A stretch of DNA of 64,000 nucleotides from assembly GCA_020719045.1 (NCBI GenBank), contig DYQY01000004.1, forward strand, positions 1 through 64,000. The letters are read 5' to 3'. Positions 1 to 8,226 of the stretch are shown here, one piece after another (the stretch's first letter is position 1; each line of letters begins with the position of its first letter). Under the pieces are notes generated by a model. The model did no database searches. It saw only the letters and a program-made list of their open reading frames with translations, and was not told the DNA's origin. The stretch comes from Candidatus Termititenax sp. (GTDB lineage: Bacteria > Margulisbacteria > Riflemargulisbacteria > GWF2-35-9 > DYQY01). The position numbers were made by a program, and so were the translations under genes.

Positions 1-3
1 TGC

Positions 4-17
4 CACTAACAAAAAAA
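4..17. repeat. 14-base direct repeat, left copy
   Basis: The sequence CACTAACAAAAAAA occurs here and again at 596-609, one copy on each side of the toxin-antitoxin pair. This is seen directly. The A-run lowers its significance, but the CACTAAC part is not simple sequence. It may mark the edges of an inserted cassette. Confidence 0.5.
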
Positions 18-21
18 ATAA

Positions 22-30
22 TGTTATAAT
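22..30 (+). promoter_or_regulatory. Extended -10 promoter of the toxin-antitoxin pair
   Basis: A perfect TATAAT at 25-30 is preceded by TG plus one base, the extended -10 form. The antitoxin ATG follows at 55 with a GAGGTG ribosome site at 45-50. A -35 box would fall at the extreme left of the window and none is convincing. Type II toxin-antitoxin promoters are usually repressed by their own products. No clear operator palindrome is visible here. Confidence 0.5.
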
Positions 31-54
31 AATTAAAAAATAATGAGGTGAAAA

Positions 55-234
55 ATGAAATCATTAAAAGAAGATTTAATTGGTGCGGTATCAAGTTTAC
101 CTGAAACTGCAAACGTCGATGACATTATGTATAGGCTATATGTAATTGATAAAATAAGAAGAGGACAGAACGCAATTATCGAAAACCAAGTGCTTTCTGT
201 TGATGAATTAAAAAAGGAAATGCAGAGTTGGTAA
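55..234 (+). CDS. Antitoxin of a ParE/RelE-type toxin-antitoxin pair
   Basis: This 59-residue protein starts at an ATG preceded by GAGGTG. It begins MKSLKEDLIGAVSSLPE and ends in the charged stretch LKKEMQSW. It is small and charged, and directly precedes a ParE/RelE-type toxin gene whose start it overlaps by 7 bases, the usual order for an antitoxin. The expected role is to bind and neutralise the toxin and repress the shared promoter. The C-terminal part, with VDELKKEM, resembles the toxin-binding tail of short antitoxins. No DNA-binding fold can be named with confidence, so the call rests on position and size. Confidence 0.65.
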   Translation: MKSLKEDLIGAVSSLPETANVDDIMYRLYVIDKIRRGQNAIIENQVLSVDELKKEMQSW

Positions 235-518
235 TTTGGACAGAGCCTGCAAAAAATGACTTAAAAAATATATTTAACTATATAGCTTATGATTCAACAT
301 TTTACGCAAAAAAAGTAACAAGTGATATTGTGGAAAAAACTGAATACCTAACAGATAACCCATTCTTAGGAACAATGGTTCAAGAATTAAAAAATAAGTC
401 AATAAGACAGCTAATTAGCTATGATTATAGGATTATTTATAAAAATATTGATAATAATGCTTATATCTTAACGATTATTCGCTCTAAACAAAATTTAAAA
501 ACCAAACTCACAAAATAA
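228..518 (+). CDS. Type II toxin, ParE/RelE superfamily
   Basis: This 96-residue protein begins at a TTG that overlaps the antitoxin end. It shows the ParE/RelE pattern: an N-terminal strand MVIWTEPAKNDLKNIFNYIA followed by a helix, a middle NPFLGTMVQEL, and the C-terminal sheet with RQLISYDYRIIYKN and ILTIIRSKQNL. Family members either poison DNA gyrase (ParE) or cleave mRNA at the ribosome (RelE). The helical hairpin with the DYRIIYK strand looks more like ParE, but the target cannot be settled from sequence. The overlap means translation is coupled to the antitoxin. Confidence 0.8.
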   Translation: MVIWTEPAKNDLKNIFNYIAYDSTFYAKKVTSDIVEKTEYLTDNPFLGTMVQELKNKSIRQLISYDYRIIYKNIDNNAYILTIIRSKQNLKTKLTK

Positions 519-591
519 CCTGGTCATTCTCGCTTACACTTTGGCAAGCTCAGTGACCGCTCGACTCAATATCTTTTAACCAGCCTCGTTA
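516..591. repeat. Imperfect hairpin after the toxin gene
   Basis: This stretch can fold on itself. GGTCA at 522-526 pairs with TGACC at 554-558, GCTT at 532-535 with AAGC at 546-549, and the outer TAAC at 516-519 with GTTA at 588-591. The outer arms ending in AAC and GTT recall integron attC sites, but the full RYYYAAC and GTTRRRY consensus is not met. It could equally be a terminator without a T-run or part of a repeat element. Confidence 0.35.
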
Positions 592-595
592 GTCT

Positions 596-609
596 CACTA
601 ACAAAAAAA
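596..609. repeat. 14-base direct repeat, right copy
   Basis: Second copy of CACTAACAAAAAAA, matching 4-17. It follows the hairpin downstream of the toxin gene, so the two copies bracket the module at a distance of 592 bases. Confidence 0.5.
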
Positions 610-642
610 TTGTAATTAAAAATAATTTCTTTATTAATAATT

Positions 643-695
643 AATCCTTCCCTTTTTAAGGGAAGGTGTCTCAGCAATGCTGAGACGGAAGGGTT
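643..695. repeat. REP/MITE-like double hairpin element
   Basis: Two perfect hairpins lie side by side: a 9-base stem at 646-654 and 658-666 with loop TTT, and an 8-base stem GTCTCAGC at 668-675 and 679-686 with loop AAT. The outer ends, AATCCTTCC and GGAAGGGTT, are inverted repeats of each other with a single G-U mismatch. The layout is that of a REP or miniature transposable element. Only one copy is visible in this window, and it sits just upstream of the hpf promoter. It has no T-run, so it is not a standard terminator. Confidence 0.6.
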
Positions 696-700
696 GTCGG

Positions 701-729
701 TTGCAAATCCACTCATTTCATCAGATAAT
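701..729 (+). promoter_or_regulatory. Promoter of hpf
   Basis: TTGCAA at 701-706 is followed after 17 bases by GATAAT at 724-729. Transcription would begin near 736, leaving a leader of about 24 bases that contains the GGGAGG ribosome site at 747-752. The hpf-secA-prfB run has no other obvious promoter in front of it. Confidence 0.55.
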
Positions 730-759
730 ATATAAACAAACACATTGGGAGGAAATCAG

Positions 760-1314
760 ATGCAAATAATTGTTTCAGGACATAATATATCAATGACTAG
801 TGCTTTACAGGATTATTCACAAAAGAAGATAGGAAAGCTAGACACTTTTTTTCACGAAGCGCTTGAAAAAGGAAAAGTAGAACTTGAGCATCACGAAACC
901 AAATCACCAGACAAACAAAATGAGGCTAAAGTAACAGTTCATGTACATGGCGCTATTCTTTCTGCTAAAGAAGAACACTCAGACATGTATGCTGCTATTG
1001 ACTTAATATTCGAAAAACTTGAAAAACAATTAAAAAAATACAAAAATAAAATGAAGGATAAAAGACGTGATAAGACATCAGTACTTATTAATGAAATTAT
1101 TCAACAAACAGAAAACCCTACAGATGAAGACCACGCTAATCCTGTTGTATACAGAATGACTACACCTCTAAAGCCAATGTTTGAAGAAGAGGCTGTACTT
1201 CAATTACAAATTAGCAATATGGAATTCCTAGCATATTTGAATGCAGAAACTAACAAAATGAATGTAATCTACAAAAGGAACGACGGTGACTTTGGATTAA
1301 TTCAACCTGTATAG
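760..1314 (+). CDS. hpf: Ribosome hibernation promoting factor, long form
   Basis: HPF binds the 30S decoding centre and holds ribosomes in inactive 100S dimers in stationary phase or stress. The protein has 184 residues, the long-form size. An N-terminal HPF/RaiA domain (about 1-105, starting MQIIVSGHNISMTSAL) is joined by a charged linker to a C-terminal dimerisation domain (about 125-184) with NPVVYRMTTPLKPM and the closing GDFGLIQP. The ATG at 760 is chosen because GGGAGG lies 7 bases upstream; an in-frame TTG at 745 precedes that site and is rejected. The order hpf-secA-prfB is the one known from Bacillus (yvyD-secA-prfB), which supports the call. Confidence 0.93.
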   Translation: MQIIVSGHNISMTSALQDYSQKKIGKLDTFFHEALEKGKVELEHHETKSPDKQNEAKVTVHVHGAILSAKEEHSDMYAAIDLIFEKLEKQLKKYKNKMKDKRRDKTSVLINEIIQQTENPTDEDHANPVVYRMTTPLKPMFEEEAVLQLQISNMEFLAYLNAETNKMNVIYKRNDGDFGLIQPV

Positions 1315-1334
1315 TTCAAAGGGAAAAAGTATAA

Positions 1335-3866
1335 ATGCTTAATCTGTTTAGAAGGTTATTTTTTGGTAAAACACTGAATGATCAACTTAAAAAATATGAT
1401 AGTGTAGTAGCACATATCAACGAGCTTGAGCCTAAATTTCAAGCTATGTCTGATGAGGAACTAAAGAACCAAACCAATCTATTCATTGCTAGACTAAATA
1501 AGGGTGAAACACTAGAAAGTATTCTTCCAGAAGCATTTGCTGTAGTTAGAGAGGCATCTGTAAGAACCCTAAATATGAGACACTTCAATGTTCAGCTTAT
1601 TGGTGGACTTACTCTGCATGAAGGCAAAATAGCAGAAATGAAAACTGGAGAAGGTAAAACATTAGTATCTACTTTACCTGCTTACCTTAACGCGCTCACT
1701 AAAAAAGGTGTATTTGTTGTTACAGTTAACGATTATCTAGCTAAAAGAGACAGCGAATGGATGGGAGCTATTCATAAATTCTTAGGATTAACGGTTGGAC
1801 TTATTCAAGCTGGAATGAATCCTGACCAAAAGAAGCTTGCTTACGAAGCAGATATTGTATATGGAACTAACAATGAATTTGGCTTTGATTACCTCAGGGA
1901 TAATATGGCAACCGAGCTTTCTCATTGCGTACAAAGAAACCTACATTATGCAATAATCGACGAAGTTGATAGCATCCTTATTGATGAAGCTAGAACTCCA
2001 CTGATAATTTCTGGTGTAATAGAAGAAGATACTGAAAAGTATCGAAAAACAGCTCAAATTGCCAAAAAGCTTAAGCCTGATGTACATTTTACAATAGAAG
2101 AAAAACATAAAAACATTATTCTTAACGAAGAAGGTATTGCAGAGACAGAAAAACTACTTAATATTGAATACCTCTATGATATTGAAAATATGGACAAAGC
2201 ACATATGCTTATTCAATCACTAAAAGCATTACATTTATTCAAAAGAGATACAGATTATGTTATTCAAAACGATGAAATTATTATCGTTGATGAATTCACT
2301 GGTCGACTTATGATAGGAAGAAGATATAGCGATGGTCTTCACCAAGCCATAGAAGCTGTTGAAGGGTTGCCTATCCAACAAGAAAGCCAAACCTTAGCTT
2401 CAATTACTTTCCAGAACTACTTTCGTATGTTTACAAAACTATCTGGTATGACAGGTACTGCTTTGACAGAGGCTACAGAGTTTGAAAAAATCTATGGCTT
2501 AGAAACATTAGAGATCCCTACAAATAGATCTCTAACCAGAAAAGATGCTCCTGACGCTGTATATAAATCTAGAAACGGTAAATTTAATGCAGTTGTTAAA
2601 GAAATTATCGAGCATCATGAAAACAAAAGACCTGTGCTTGTTGGTACTATCTCTATTTCCACTTCAGAACTAATCAGTTCACTTCTTAAGGAAAAAGGAA
2701 TAAAGCATAGTGTACTTAACGCAAAGTTCCATGAACAAGAAGCAGAAATCATAGCAAATGCTGGCCAACCAGGAAGCATAACTATTGCCACCAACATGGC
2801 AGGACGAGGAACTGACATCGTTTTAGGTGAAGGAATAAAGGAAAAGGGTGGACTAGTAGTATACGGAACTGAAAGACATGAAAGCAGAAGAATAGACAAC
2901 CAGTTAAGGGGCCGTTGCGGTAGACAAGGAGACCCTGGTTACACTAAATTCTTTGTTAGTATGGAAGATGACTTAATGAGGCTATTTGGCTCAGATAAGA
3001 TTATTGGCATTATGGAAAAGCTAGGCTTTGATGATGAAACATCTATTGAACACAGCATGATTTCTGGCTCAATAGAAAGAGCACAGAAGAAGGTTGAGCT
3101 CTACCATTTTAATATCAGAAAACAACTACTCGAGTACGATGATGTAATGAATAAACAGAGAGAAATCATCTATAAACAAAGAAGGTTAATACTTGAGCAA
3201 ACTAAGCTTATTAGCAAATGCTTTGAAATTATTGAATATCACATTAAAGCTATAGTTAGCAATTTCTTCCCTGAAAACTCAAGCATGAAAGATGTACAAT
3301 GGGATGAACTTAAGAAAGAACTATCTATCCTTCTGCCATTTACATTTAGTAACTTAGAACAAAAGAACCAACAAGAAACAATCAGCAATTTAATAAACCA
3401 ATCTAAAAAATATTATGATGATTTTGTTTCACAAATTAACAAAGACGATCTTTTATCAATCATGAAGATTATCTACATTCATGCACTTGACCTTAAATGG
3501 ATAGAACATCTCAAAAACATGGACTACCTTCGTGAAGGTATTGGGCTTAGAGCTTATGCTCAAAAAGATCCTTTACTTGAATACAAAAAAGAAGGCTATG
3601 AAATGTTTCAACTTATGATGGACAGCATTGAACAAGAAGTAATTACAAATCTGTTCAAAGTTAAAATCATTTCAGAAGAAGAAATGGAACACTTAATGGA
3701 AGAAGAACAGAAGAAAATAAAAATAACTTCCTACGATAGAGATACAACCAACCAAAAGAAGATTAATAAACCTGTAACAAATAAAGAAAACAAAACTGGC
3801 AGAAACGAAGCTTGTCCTTGTGGATCAGGTAAAAAATACAAGGTGTGCTGCGGAAAACAAATTTAG
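1335..3866 (+). CDS. secA: Protein translocase ATPase SecA
   Basis: SecA is the motor that drives preproteins through SecYEG. The 843-residue protein has the full layout. Walker A, MKTGEGKTLVST, is near residue 100 and the Walker B-type DEVDSILIDEARTPL near 210. The preprotein cross-linking region follows the first nucleotide fold, and the second fold carries TNMAGRGTDIVLGEG and QLRGRCGRQGDPG. The helical scaffold is present. The extreme C-terminus is a zinc-binding SEC-C tail, CPCGSGKKYKVCCG, which contacts SecB or ribosomes. Length is normal. It starts 20 bases after hpf and ends 2 bases before prfB, so the three are probably co-transcribed. Confidence 0.98.
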   Translation: MLNLFRRLFFGKTLNDQLKKYDSVVAHINELEPKFQAMSDEELKNQTNLFIARLNKGETLESILPEAFAVVREASVRTLNMRHFNVQLIGGLTLHEGKIAEMKTGEGKTLVSTLPAYLNALTKKGVFVVTVNDYLAKRDSEWMGAIHKFLGLTVGLIQAGMNPDQKKLAYEADIVYGTNNEFGFDYLRDNMATELSHCVQRNLHYAIIDEVDSILIDEARTPLIISGVIEEDTEKYRKTAQIAKKLKPDVHFTIEEKHKNIILNEEGIAETEKLLNIEYLYDIENMDKAHMLIQSLKALHLFKRDTDYVIQNDEIIIVDEFTGRLMIGRRYSDGLHQAIEAVEGLPIQQESQTLASITFQNYFRMFTKLSGMTGTALTEATEFEKIYGLETLEIPTNRSLTRKDAPDAVYKSRNGKFNAVVKEIIEHHENKRPVLVGTISISTSELISSLLKEKGIKHSVLNAKFHEQEAEIIANAGQPGSITIATNMAGRGTDIVLGEGIKEKGGLVVYGTERHESRRIDNQLRGRCGRQGDPGYTKFFVSMEDDLMRLFGSDKIIGIMEKLGFDDETSIEHSMISGSIERAQKKVELYHFNIRKQLLEYDDVMNKQREIIYKQRRLILEQTKLISKCFEIIEYHIKAIVSNFFPENSSMKDVQWDELKKELSILLPFTFSNLEQKNQQETISNLINQSKKYYDDFVSQINKDDLLSIMKIIYIHALDLKWIEHLKNMDYLREGIGLRAYAQKDPLLEYKKEGYEMFQLMMDSIEQEVITNLFKVKIISEEEMEHLMEEEQKKIKITSYDRDTTNQKKINKPVTNKENKTGRNEACPCGSGKKYKVCCGKQI

Positions 3867-3868
3867 TC

Positions 3869-4954
3869 ATGATAGAAGACTATGTATCCCGAATCGAAGA
3901 ATTTAAGAATAAAGAAACATTACTCGAAGGTTACCTTCAGATAAATAAGCTATTAAACGATAAAGCCCTTTTAGAACGACAGCTTCAAGAAAAAGATATC
4001 TGGAACGACCATGACAAAGCCAGCAACATCTCCAAAGAAATTAAAATAATTGAAAACAAACTCAAAGAATTCTATGAGTTTAAAGAAAACCTTAGCTACA
4101 TCAAAGACTTAATTACTTTAAACGACCAATCCCTTGAAGAAGAAATAAAGTCATTCCTTAATGAGATTACAATAAAATATAACAAACTTGAGCTAAAAAC
4201 ACTTTTGAATAGTCCTTATGACCAGAACAATGTCATCTTCACTATAAATGCTGGTGTTGGCGGAACTGATGCGCAAGACTGGGCAGAAATGCTTCTAAGA
4301 ATGTATAAACGATGGATTGAAAATAAAAATTTTAGTTACGAAATAATAGACATCTCAGAAGGTGACGAAGCAGGCATTAAAAGCGCAACGCTTACTATTG
4401 AAGGTGAGTATGCTTATGGAATGATGAAATCAGAGCATGGTATCCATCGTCTAGTAAGGTTATCGCCATTTAATGCAAACAATAAGAGACAAACCTCGTT
4501 TGCTTCTGTTGATGTTCTTCCACAGTTAGACCTATCAAAAGAAATTAACATTAGACCTGAAGACATCAGGGTAGACACTTATCGTTCAAGTGGGGCAGGT
4601 GGTCAACATATTAACAAAACAGACTCAGCAGTCAGAATAACGCACTTAAGTTCTGGGATTGTTGTTCAGTGCCAAAGTGGCAGATCTCAAACACAAAACA
4701 AAGAAAAAGCCATGCAGGTTCTTATTTCAAAACTAAAAACCTACAACCAACAAATCGAGGATAAAGAAAAAAAGAACATTGCTGATACTAACAAAGAAAT
4801 AAGCTGGGGAAACCAAATTCGTTCATACGTTTTTCATCCATATACAATGGTAAAAGACCTACGTACTGACCATGAAACAGGAAATGTTCAGGCCGTGATG
4901 GACGGAGAAATAGATTGCTTCATAGAGGCTTATTTACATTTAAGAAAAGACTAG
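3869..4954 (+). CDS. prfB: Peptide chain release factor 2
   Basis: RF2 reads UGA and UAA stop codons and triggers peptide release. The 361-residue protein has the RF2 codon-recognition tripeptide SPF (in RLVRLSPFNANNKR) and the catalytic GGQ loop (SSGAGGQHINKTDSAVR). The ATG at 3869 is preferred to an upstream in-frame GTG inside the secA end. Many prfB genes carry an in-frame UGA and a +1 frameshift near codon 26. Here the matching stretch reads GGT TAC CTT CAG with no stop, so the frame is continuous and this autoregulation is absent. No Shine-Dalgarno is visible; translation is probably coupled to secA. Confidence 0.96.
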   Translation: MIEDYVSRIEEFKNKETLLEGYLQINKLLNDKALLERQLQEKDIWNDHDKASNISKEIKIIENKLKEFYEFKENLSYIKDLITLNDQSLEEEIKSFLNEITIKYNKLELKTLLNSPYDQNNVIFTINAGVGGTDAQDWAEMLLRMYKRWIENKNFSYEIIDISEGDEAGIKSATLTIEGEYAYGMMKSEHGIHRLVRLSPFNANNKRQTSFASVDVLPQLDLSKEINIRPEDIRVDTYRSSGAGGQHINKTDSAVRITHLSSGIVVQCQSGRSQTQNKEKAMQVLISKLKTYNQQIEDKEKKNIADTNKEISWGNQIRSYVFHPYTMVKDLRTDHETGNVQAVMDGEIDCFIEAYLHLRKD

Positions 4955-4975
4955 TTAAGATAGGACGTATTAATA

Positions 4976-6976
4976 ATGGAAATACTTAAACGACTTGCAA
5001 AAAATAAACTATCCATTCTTCTTATTATTTGTGTTATAGCTTGCTTATACCCAATATATAATAAAATAATATACGAACAAAAAAACACCAATATAGAAAT
5101 AGCTGTAGATTTCGATACTATTAAAAACATTTACTTAAGTTCAGGTATTCACTACAACAACAGTCTTACTAGCTATAAAGAAGCGGGTGTTACTTCAATA
5201 ATCTTAAAAGAAGATAGTATTCGTAACCTAGTAAATGATGGAAAAGCAACACTTATCACTGGAAAAGAAATTATTAACATTAATAGAATTAGTAAAGGAC
5301 AATACAGTTCTATATACTCCAGACTTCCAAGTGGATATTCGATTCAACCAGAACTTAACTACCTTATAATTGATGAAACAAACCTTTATGAATACGCTAG
5401 AGCTAATTTAGAGATCAAACTTGGTAGCAATAGAGTTAAGAACTTAGGAAGCATTATTGAAGTTGTTGCAGACACTGAAGATTTACTAAATACTTCCATA
5501 GACATTAATCCAAACACTGTTTCTCTAATCTATAAACATGGACTATCTGTAATCCCAGAAATCAGCAACTTTGAAGGATTTAATGAAGAACAAATATCTT
5601 CTAAAATTTCCAACCTTGCAGAAGGTGAGATAAAGATTCTTAAGTTCAAAGACAATGAAGCTCTTGGTTACAAAAAATTTATTCATACTACAGCACTAAA
5701 GATAAACACCTACGACAACTTCTTTGCTTTTACTGAGTTTATTCAACCTAAAGGACTAGGAAACCTTGCTCTAAGTGCACAGAATAAAGCTTTAAAGATT
5801 CATTATATTCCTGTTGGTAAAGATAACGAAAACTACGTTAACCGAGCATTAAGAGCAATTAAAGAAAGAAATGCATCAATTATTCAAATTGATATTGAAA
5901 CAGATAAAAACAACTTCTCAGAAAATAAAGAAAAAATATATATAGAAACACTTTCTTTAATTAAGAACCTGAAAAATCAGATAAATAATAGTGGTTATAA
6001 AACAAGTGTAATTGACTTCATTAAAAAACCACAAACAACTAATATCTTCATATTTCAGATAATTGCCTACATTACAGTCATTGTTCTAATGTTAATGTTT
6101 ATTAGGATTTTTGCTTCTACTTTAACAACTATACATTCGCTATCAGTTATTTCAATTACCTCTATACTTGGAATAGCAGCATATTTTACAGATAACATTA
6201 AGTTTTTTAATGAAATCATGGCATTAATAGCAAGCTGCGTTACGCCTGTGATGGTTTTCATAATAATTAAGGAAATATTAGATAAAGATCCAACAAAAAC
6301 AAGAAAATACATACCAATACTTTTATTAATATTTATTTCTACAGTTTTTACAGGAGTAATTATTAACGTACTATTGTTCCACTACAATTACTTTGTAGCT
6401 ATCTGGACCTTTAGAGGCGTAAAACTAGCAAGCACAATACCTATACTTCTTTTGGCTATCTATTTCTTCGTAAGACCAAAAAGAGTCAAATACCTGTATT
6501 ATGTTCTTCGCAGGTACATTTCAGGTGTTGTCACGTTTAAATACCTTTTTGTTGCATTACTAGTTGCAGTATTTCTAATCTTTTATGTTATGAGAACTGG
6601 TAACTACGGAATACTAATTTTGGGAAAAGTAGAAATTATTTTCAGAGAGCTATTAGAAACTATTTTCATTGTAAGACCAAGATCAAAGGAAATATTATTT
6701 GCTGTACCTCTTCTTATGATTGCAATTCATTACTGGAACAACCCTAAAATAGATAAAACGCTTAAGTCTCTTTTATTATTATTTTCTTCAATAGTTTCAA
6801 TATCTCAGATTAACACTTTTTGTCACCTACACGCCCCATTCATCACTAGTTTATATAGATCCTTCCTTGGTCTAATAATTGGATATATCGTTGGCCGAAT
6901 TATTATTTTTGCTTTTGATAAATTTGCCAGTATTGCTAACAAAATAGCTCTTAAGTTTGATTCATGGGAAAATTAA
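4976..6976 (+). CDS. DUF5693-family polytopic membrane protein
   Basis: This 666-residue membrane protein has unknown biochemical function. It has one N-terminal membrane helix (about 12-30, LSILLIICVIACLYPIY), then an extracytoplasmic region of some 310 residues that recalls a TIM-barrel-like or polysaccharide-deacetylase-like fold (FDTIKNIYLSSG, AGVTSIILKEDSI). About eight to ten more helices fill residues 355-655. This layout fits DUF5693 proteins, as I recall them from Firmicutes and some candidate phyla. The last 13 bases overlap murA, so it is translationally linked to peptidoglycan synthesis. A role in envelope assembly or polymer export is inference from that neighbour only. Confidence 0.7.
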   Translation: MEILKRLAKNKLSILLIICVIACLYPIYNKIIYEQKNTNIEIAVDFDTIKNIYLSSGIHYNNSLTSYKEAGVTSIILKEDSIRNLVNDGKATLITGKEIININRISKGQYSSIYSRLPSGYSIQPELNYLIIDETNLYEYARANLEIKLGSNRVKNLGSIIEVVADTEDLLNTSIDINPNTVSLIYKHGLSVIPEISNFEGFNEEQISSKISNLAEGEIKILKFKDNEALGYKKFIHTTALKINTYDNFFAFTEFIQPKGLGNLALSAQNKALKIHYIPVGKDNENYVNRALRAIKERNASIIQIDIETDKNNFSENKEKIYIETLSLIKNLKNQINNSGYKTSVIDFIKKPQTTNIFIFQIIAYITVIVLMLMFIRIFASTLTTIHSLSVISITSILGIAAYFTDNIKFFNEIMALIASCVTPVMVFIIIKEILDKDPTKTRKYIPILLLIFISTVFTGVIINVLLFHYNYFVAIWTFRGVKLASTIPILLLAIYFFVRPKRVKYLYYVLRRYISGVVTFKYLFVALLVAVFLIFYVMRTGNYGILILGKVEIIFRELLETIFIVRPRSKEILFAVPLLMIAIHYWNNPKIDKTLKSLLLLFSSIVSISQINTFCHLHAPFITSLYRSFLGLIIGYIVGRIIIFAFDKFASIANKIALKFDSWEN

Positions 6977-8226
6977 AAGTAACAGGACCTACAAAACTAT
7001 CAGGAGAAGTTATAATTAGTGGCTCAAAAAACGCTGCACTTCCAATACTTGTTTCAACTGTTTTATTTAAAAAAGATGTTACACTAACAAACGTACCTGA
7101 ACTTACTGATATCATTACTGGTATTAGGTTACTAAATAGCCTTGGTATGCGGGCGGAATTTTCAAATAACGAAGTAAGAATACAAGGAACTGATGACTTA
7201 AGACACATAGCTCCTTATGAGCTAATTACAAAAATGAGAGCATCTTTTTTTGTTTCAGGAGCTATTGTTGCCAGAGTGGGGATGGCTAAAATTCCGTATC
7301 CAGGAGGGTGTCTAATTGGTTCAAGACCAGTAAATATCCATTTAAGAGGACTTGAAGCATTTGGAATTGAAACAAGTGTTGAGCATGGGTTCGTTATCTT
7401 GAAGACAAAAGGTCCATTAACTCCAGCCAATTTTAGGCTAGATTTCCCAAGTGTTGGTGCTACTGAAAATCTTATGATGACAGCTAGCTTAGTGGAAGGA
7501 AAAACTGTGCTTAAAAATGTAGCTAGAGAACCAGAGATTATTGCATTAGCAGATTTTCTTAACAAAGGTGGTGCCAAAATTAAAGGAGCTGGTTCTCCAA
7601 CAATCACAATTACAGGAGTAAAAGAACTTAACTCTGTAAAATACAGTATTATTCCTGACAGAATTGAAACAGCTACTTTTGTAATGGCTGCAGCAACTAC
7701 AAGAAGCGATATCACACTTAAAAACATAGATAAGACACAAATTCCTGACTTAATCGAAGTTATGGAAAAAACTAAGATTAAGCATGAGTTTCCACAGAAC
7801 GATATTCTTAAGATTTATGCTAGCAAATCTCAACCAGTACCAATAACTATAAAAACTGGTCCGTATCCAGCTTTCTCAACTGACATGCAACCTTTACTTA
7901 TGAGTTTTCTAACAACCGTACCAGTAAAAAGCGTAATTACTGAAACAATCTTTGAAAACCGCTTCATGCATGTAATGGAATTAAATAGAATGGATGCAAA
8001 TATTGATATTGAGGGTAATAAGGCTATTGTAAATGGATCGAACAAAAAACTATCAGGTGCTGAAGTAAAATCAACAGACCTCCGAGGCGGTGCTGCTCTT
8101 ATCATTGCAGCCTTGTCAGCTGAAGGAACTTCTGTAATAGCTGGTATGCAACATGTAAATAGAGGATACGAGAATATTGTTAAGAAGTTCAAGAAGCTTG
8201 GAGCAAAAATTGAACATCACGAGTAA
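6964..8226 (+). CDS. murA: UDP-N-acetylglucosamine 1-carboxyvinyltransferase
   Basis: MurA transfers enolpyruvate from PEP to UDP-GlcNAc, the first committed step of peptidoglycan synthesis, in the cytoplasm. The 420-residue length is typical. The substrate-binding SGSKNAALPIL is at about 19-29. The PEP-binding catalytic cysteine, Cys116, lies in YPGGCLIGSRPVNIH, so the enzyme is of the fosfomycin-sensitive Cys type by sequence. The C-terminal TDLRGGAALIIAAL completes the inside-out alpha/beta barrel. The start overlaps the DUF5693 gene by 13 bases and the end overlaps pgpH, so the three form a tight operon. Confidence 0.97.
   Translation: MGKLKVTGPTKLSGEVIISGSKNAALPILVSTVLFKKDVTLTNVPELTDIITGIRLLNSLGMRAEFSNNEVRIQGTDDLRHIAPYELITKMRASFFVSGAIVARVGMAKIPYPGGCLIGSRPVNIHLRGLEAFGIETSVEHGFVILKTKGPLTPANFRLDFPSVGATENLMMTASLVEGKTVLKNVAREPEIIALADFLNKGGAKIKGAGSPTITITGVKELNSVKYSIIPDRIETATFVMAAATTRSDITLKNIDKTQIPDLIEVMEKTKIKHEFPQNDILKIYASKSQPVPITIKTGPYPAFSTDMQPLLMSFLTTVPVKSVITETIFENRFMHVMELNRMDANIDIEGNKAIVNGSNKKLSGAEVKSTDLRGGAALIIAALSAEGTSVIAGMQHVNRGYENIVKKFKKLGAKIEHHE

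Noticed and set aside
516-600. True integron attC site after the toxin gene
   Set aside because: The fold is suggestive, but neither core box meets RYYYAAC or GTTRRRY in full and no integrase is seen. It is kept only as a hairpin and a cautious finding.
7215-8192. Long open frames antisense to murA
   Set aside because: They are shadows of a strongly supported murA frame and have no ribosome sites or recognisable domains.
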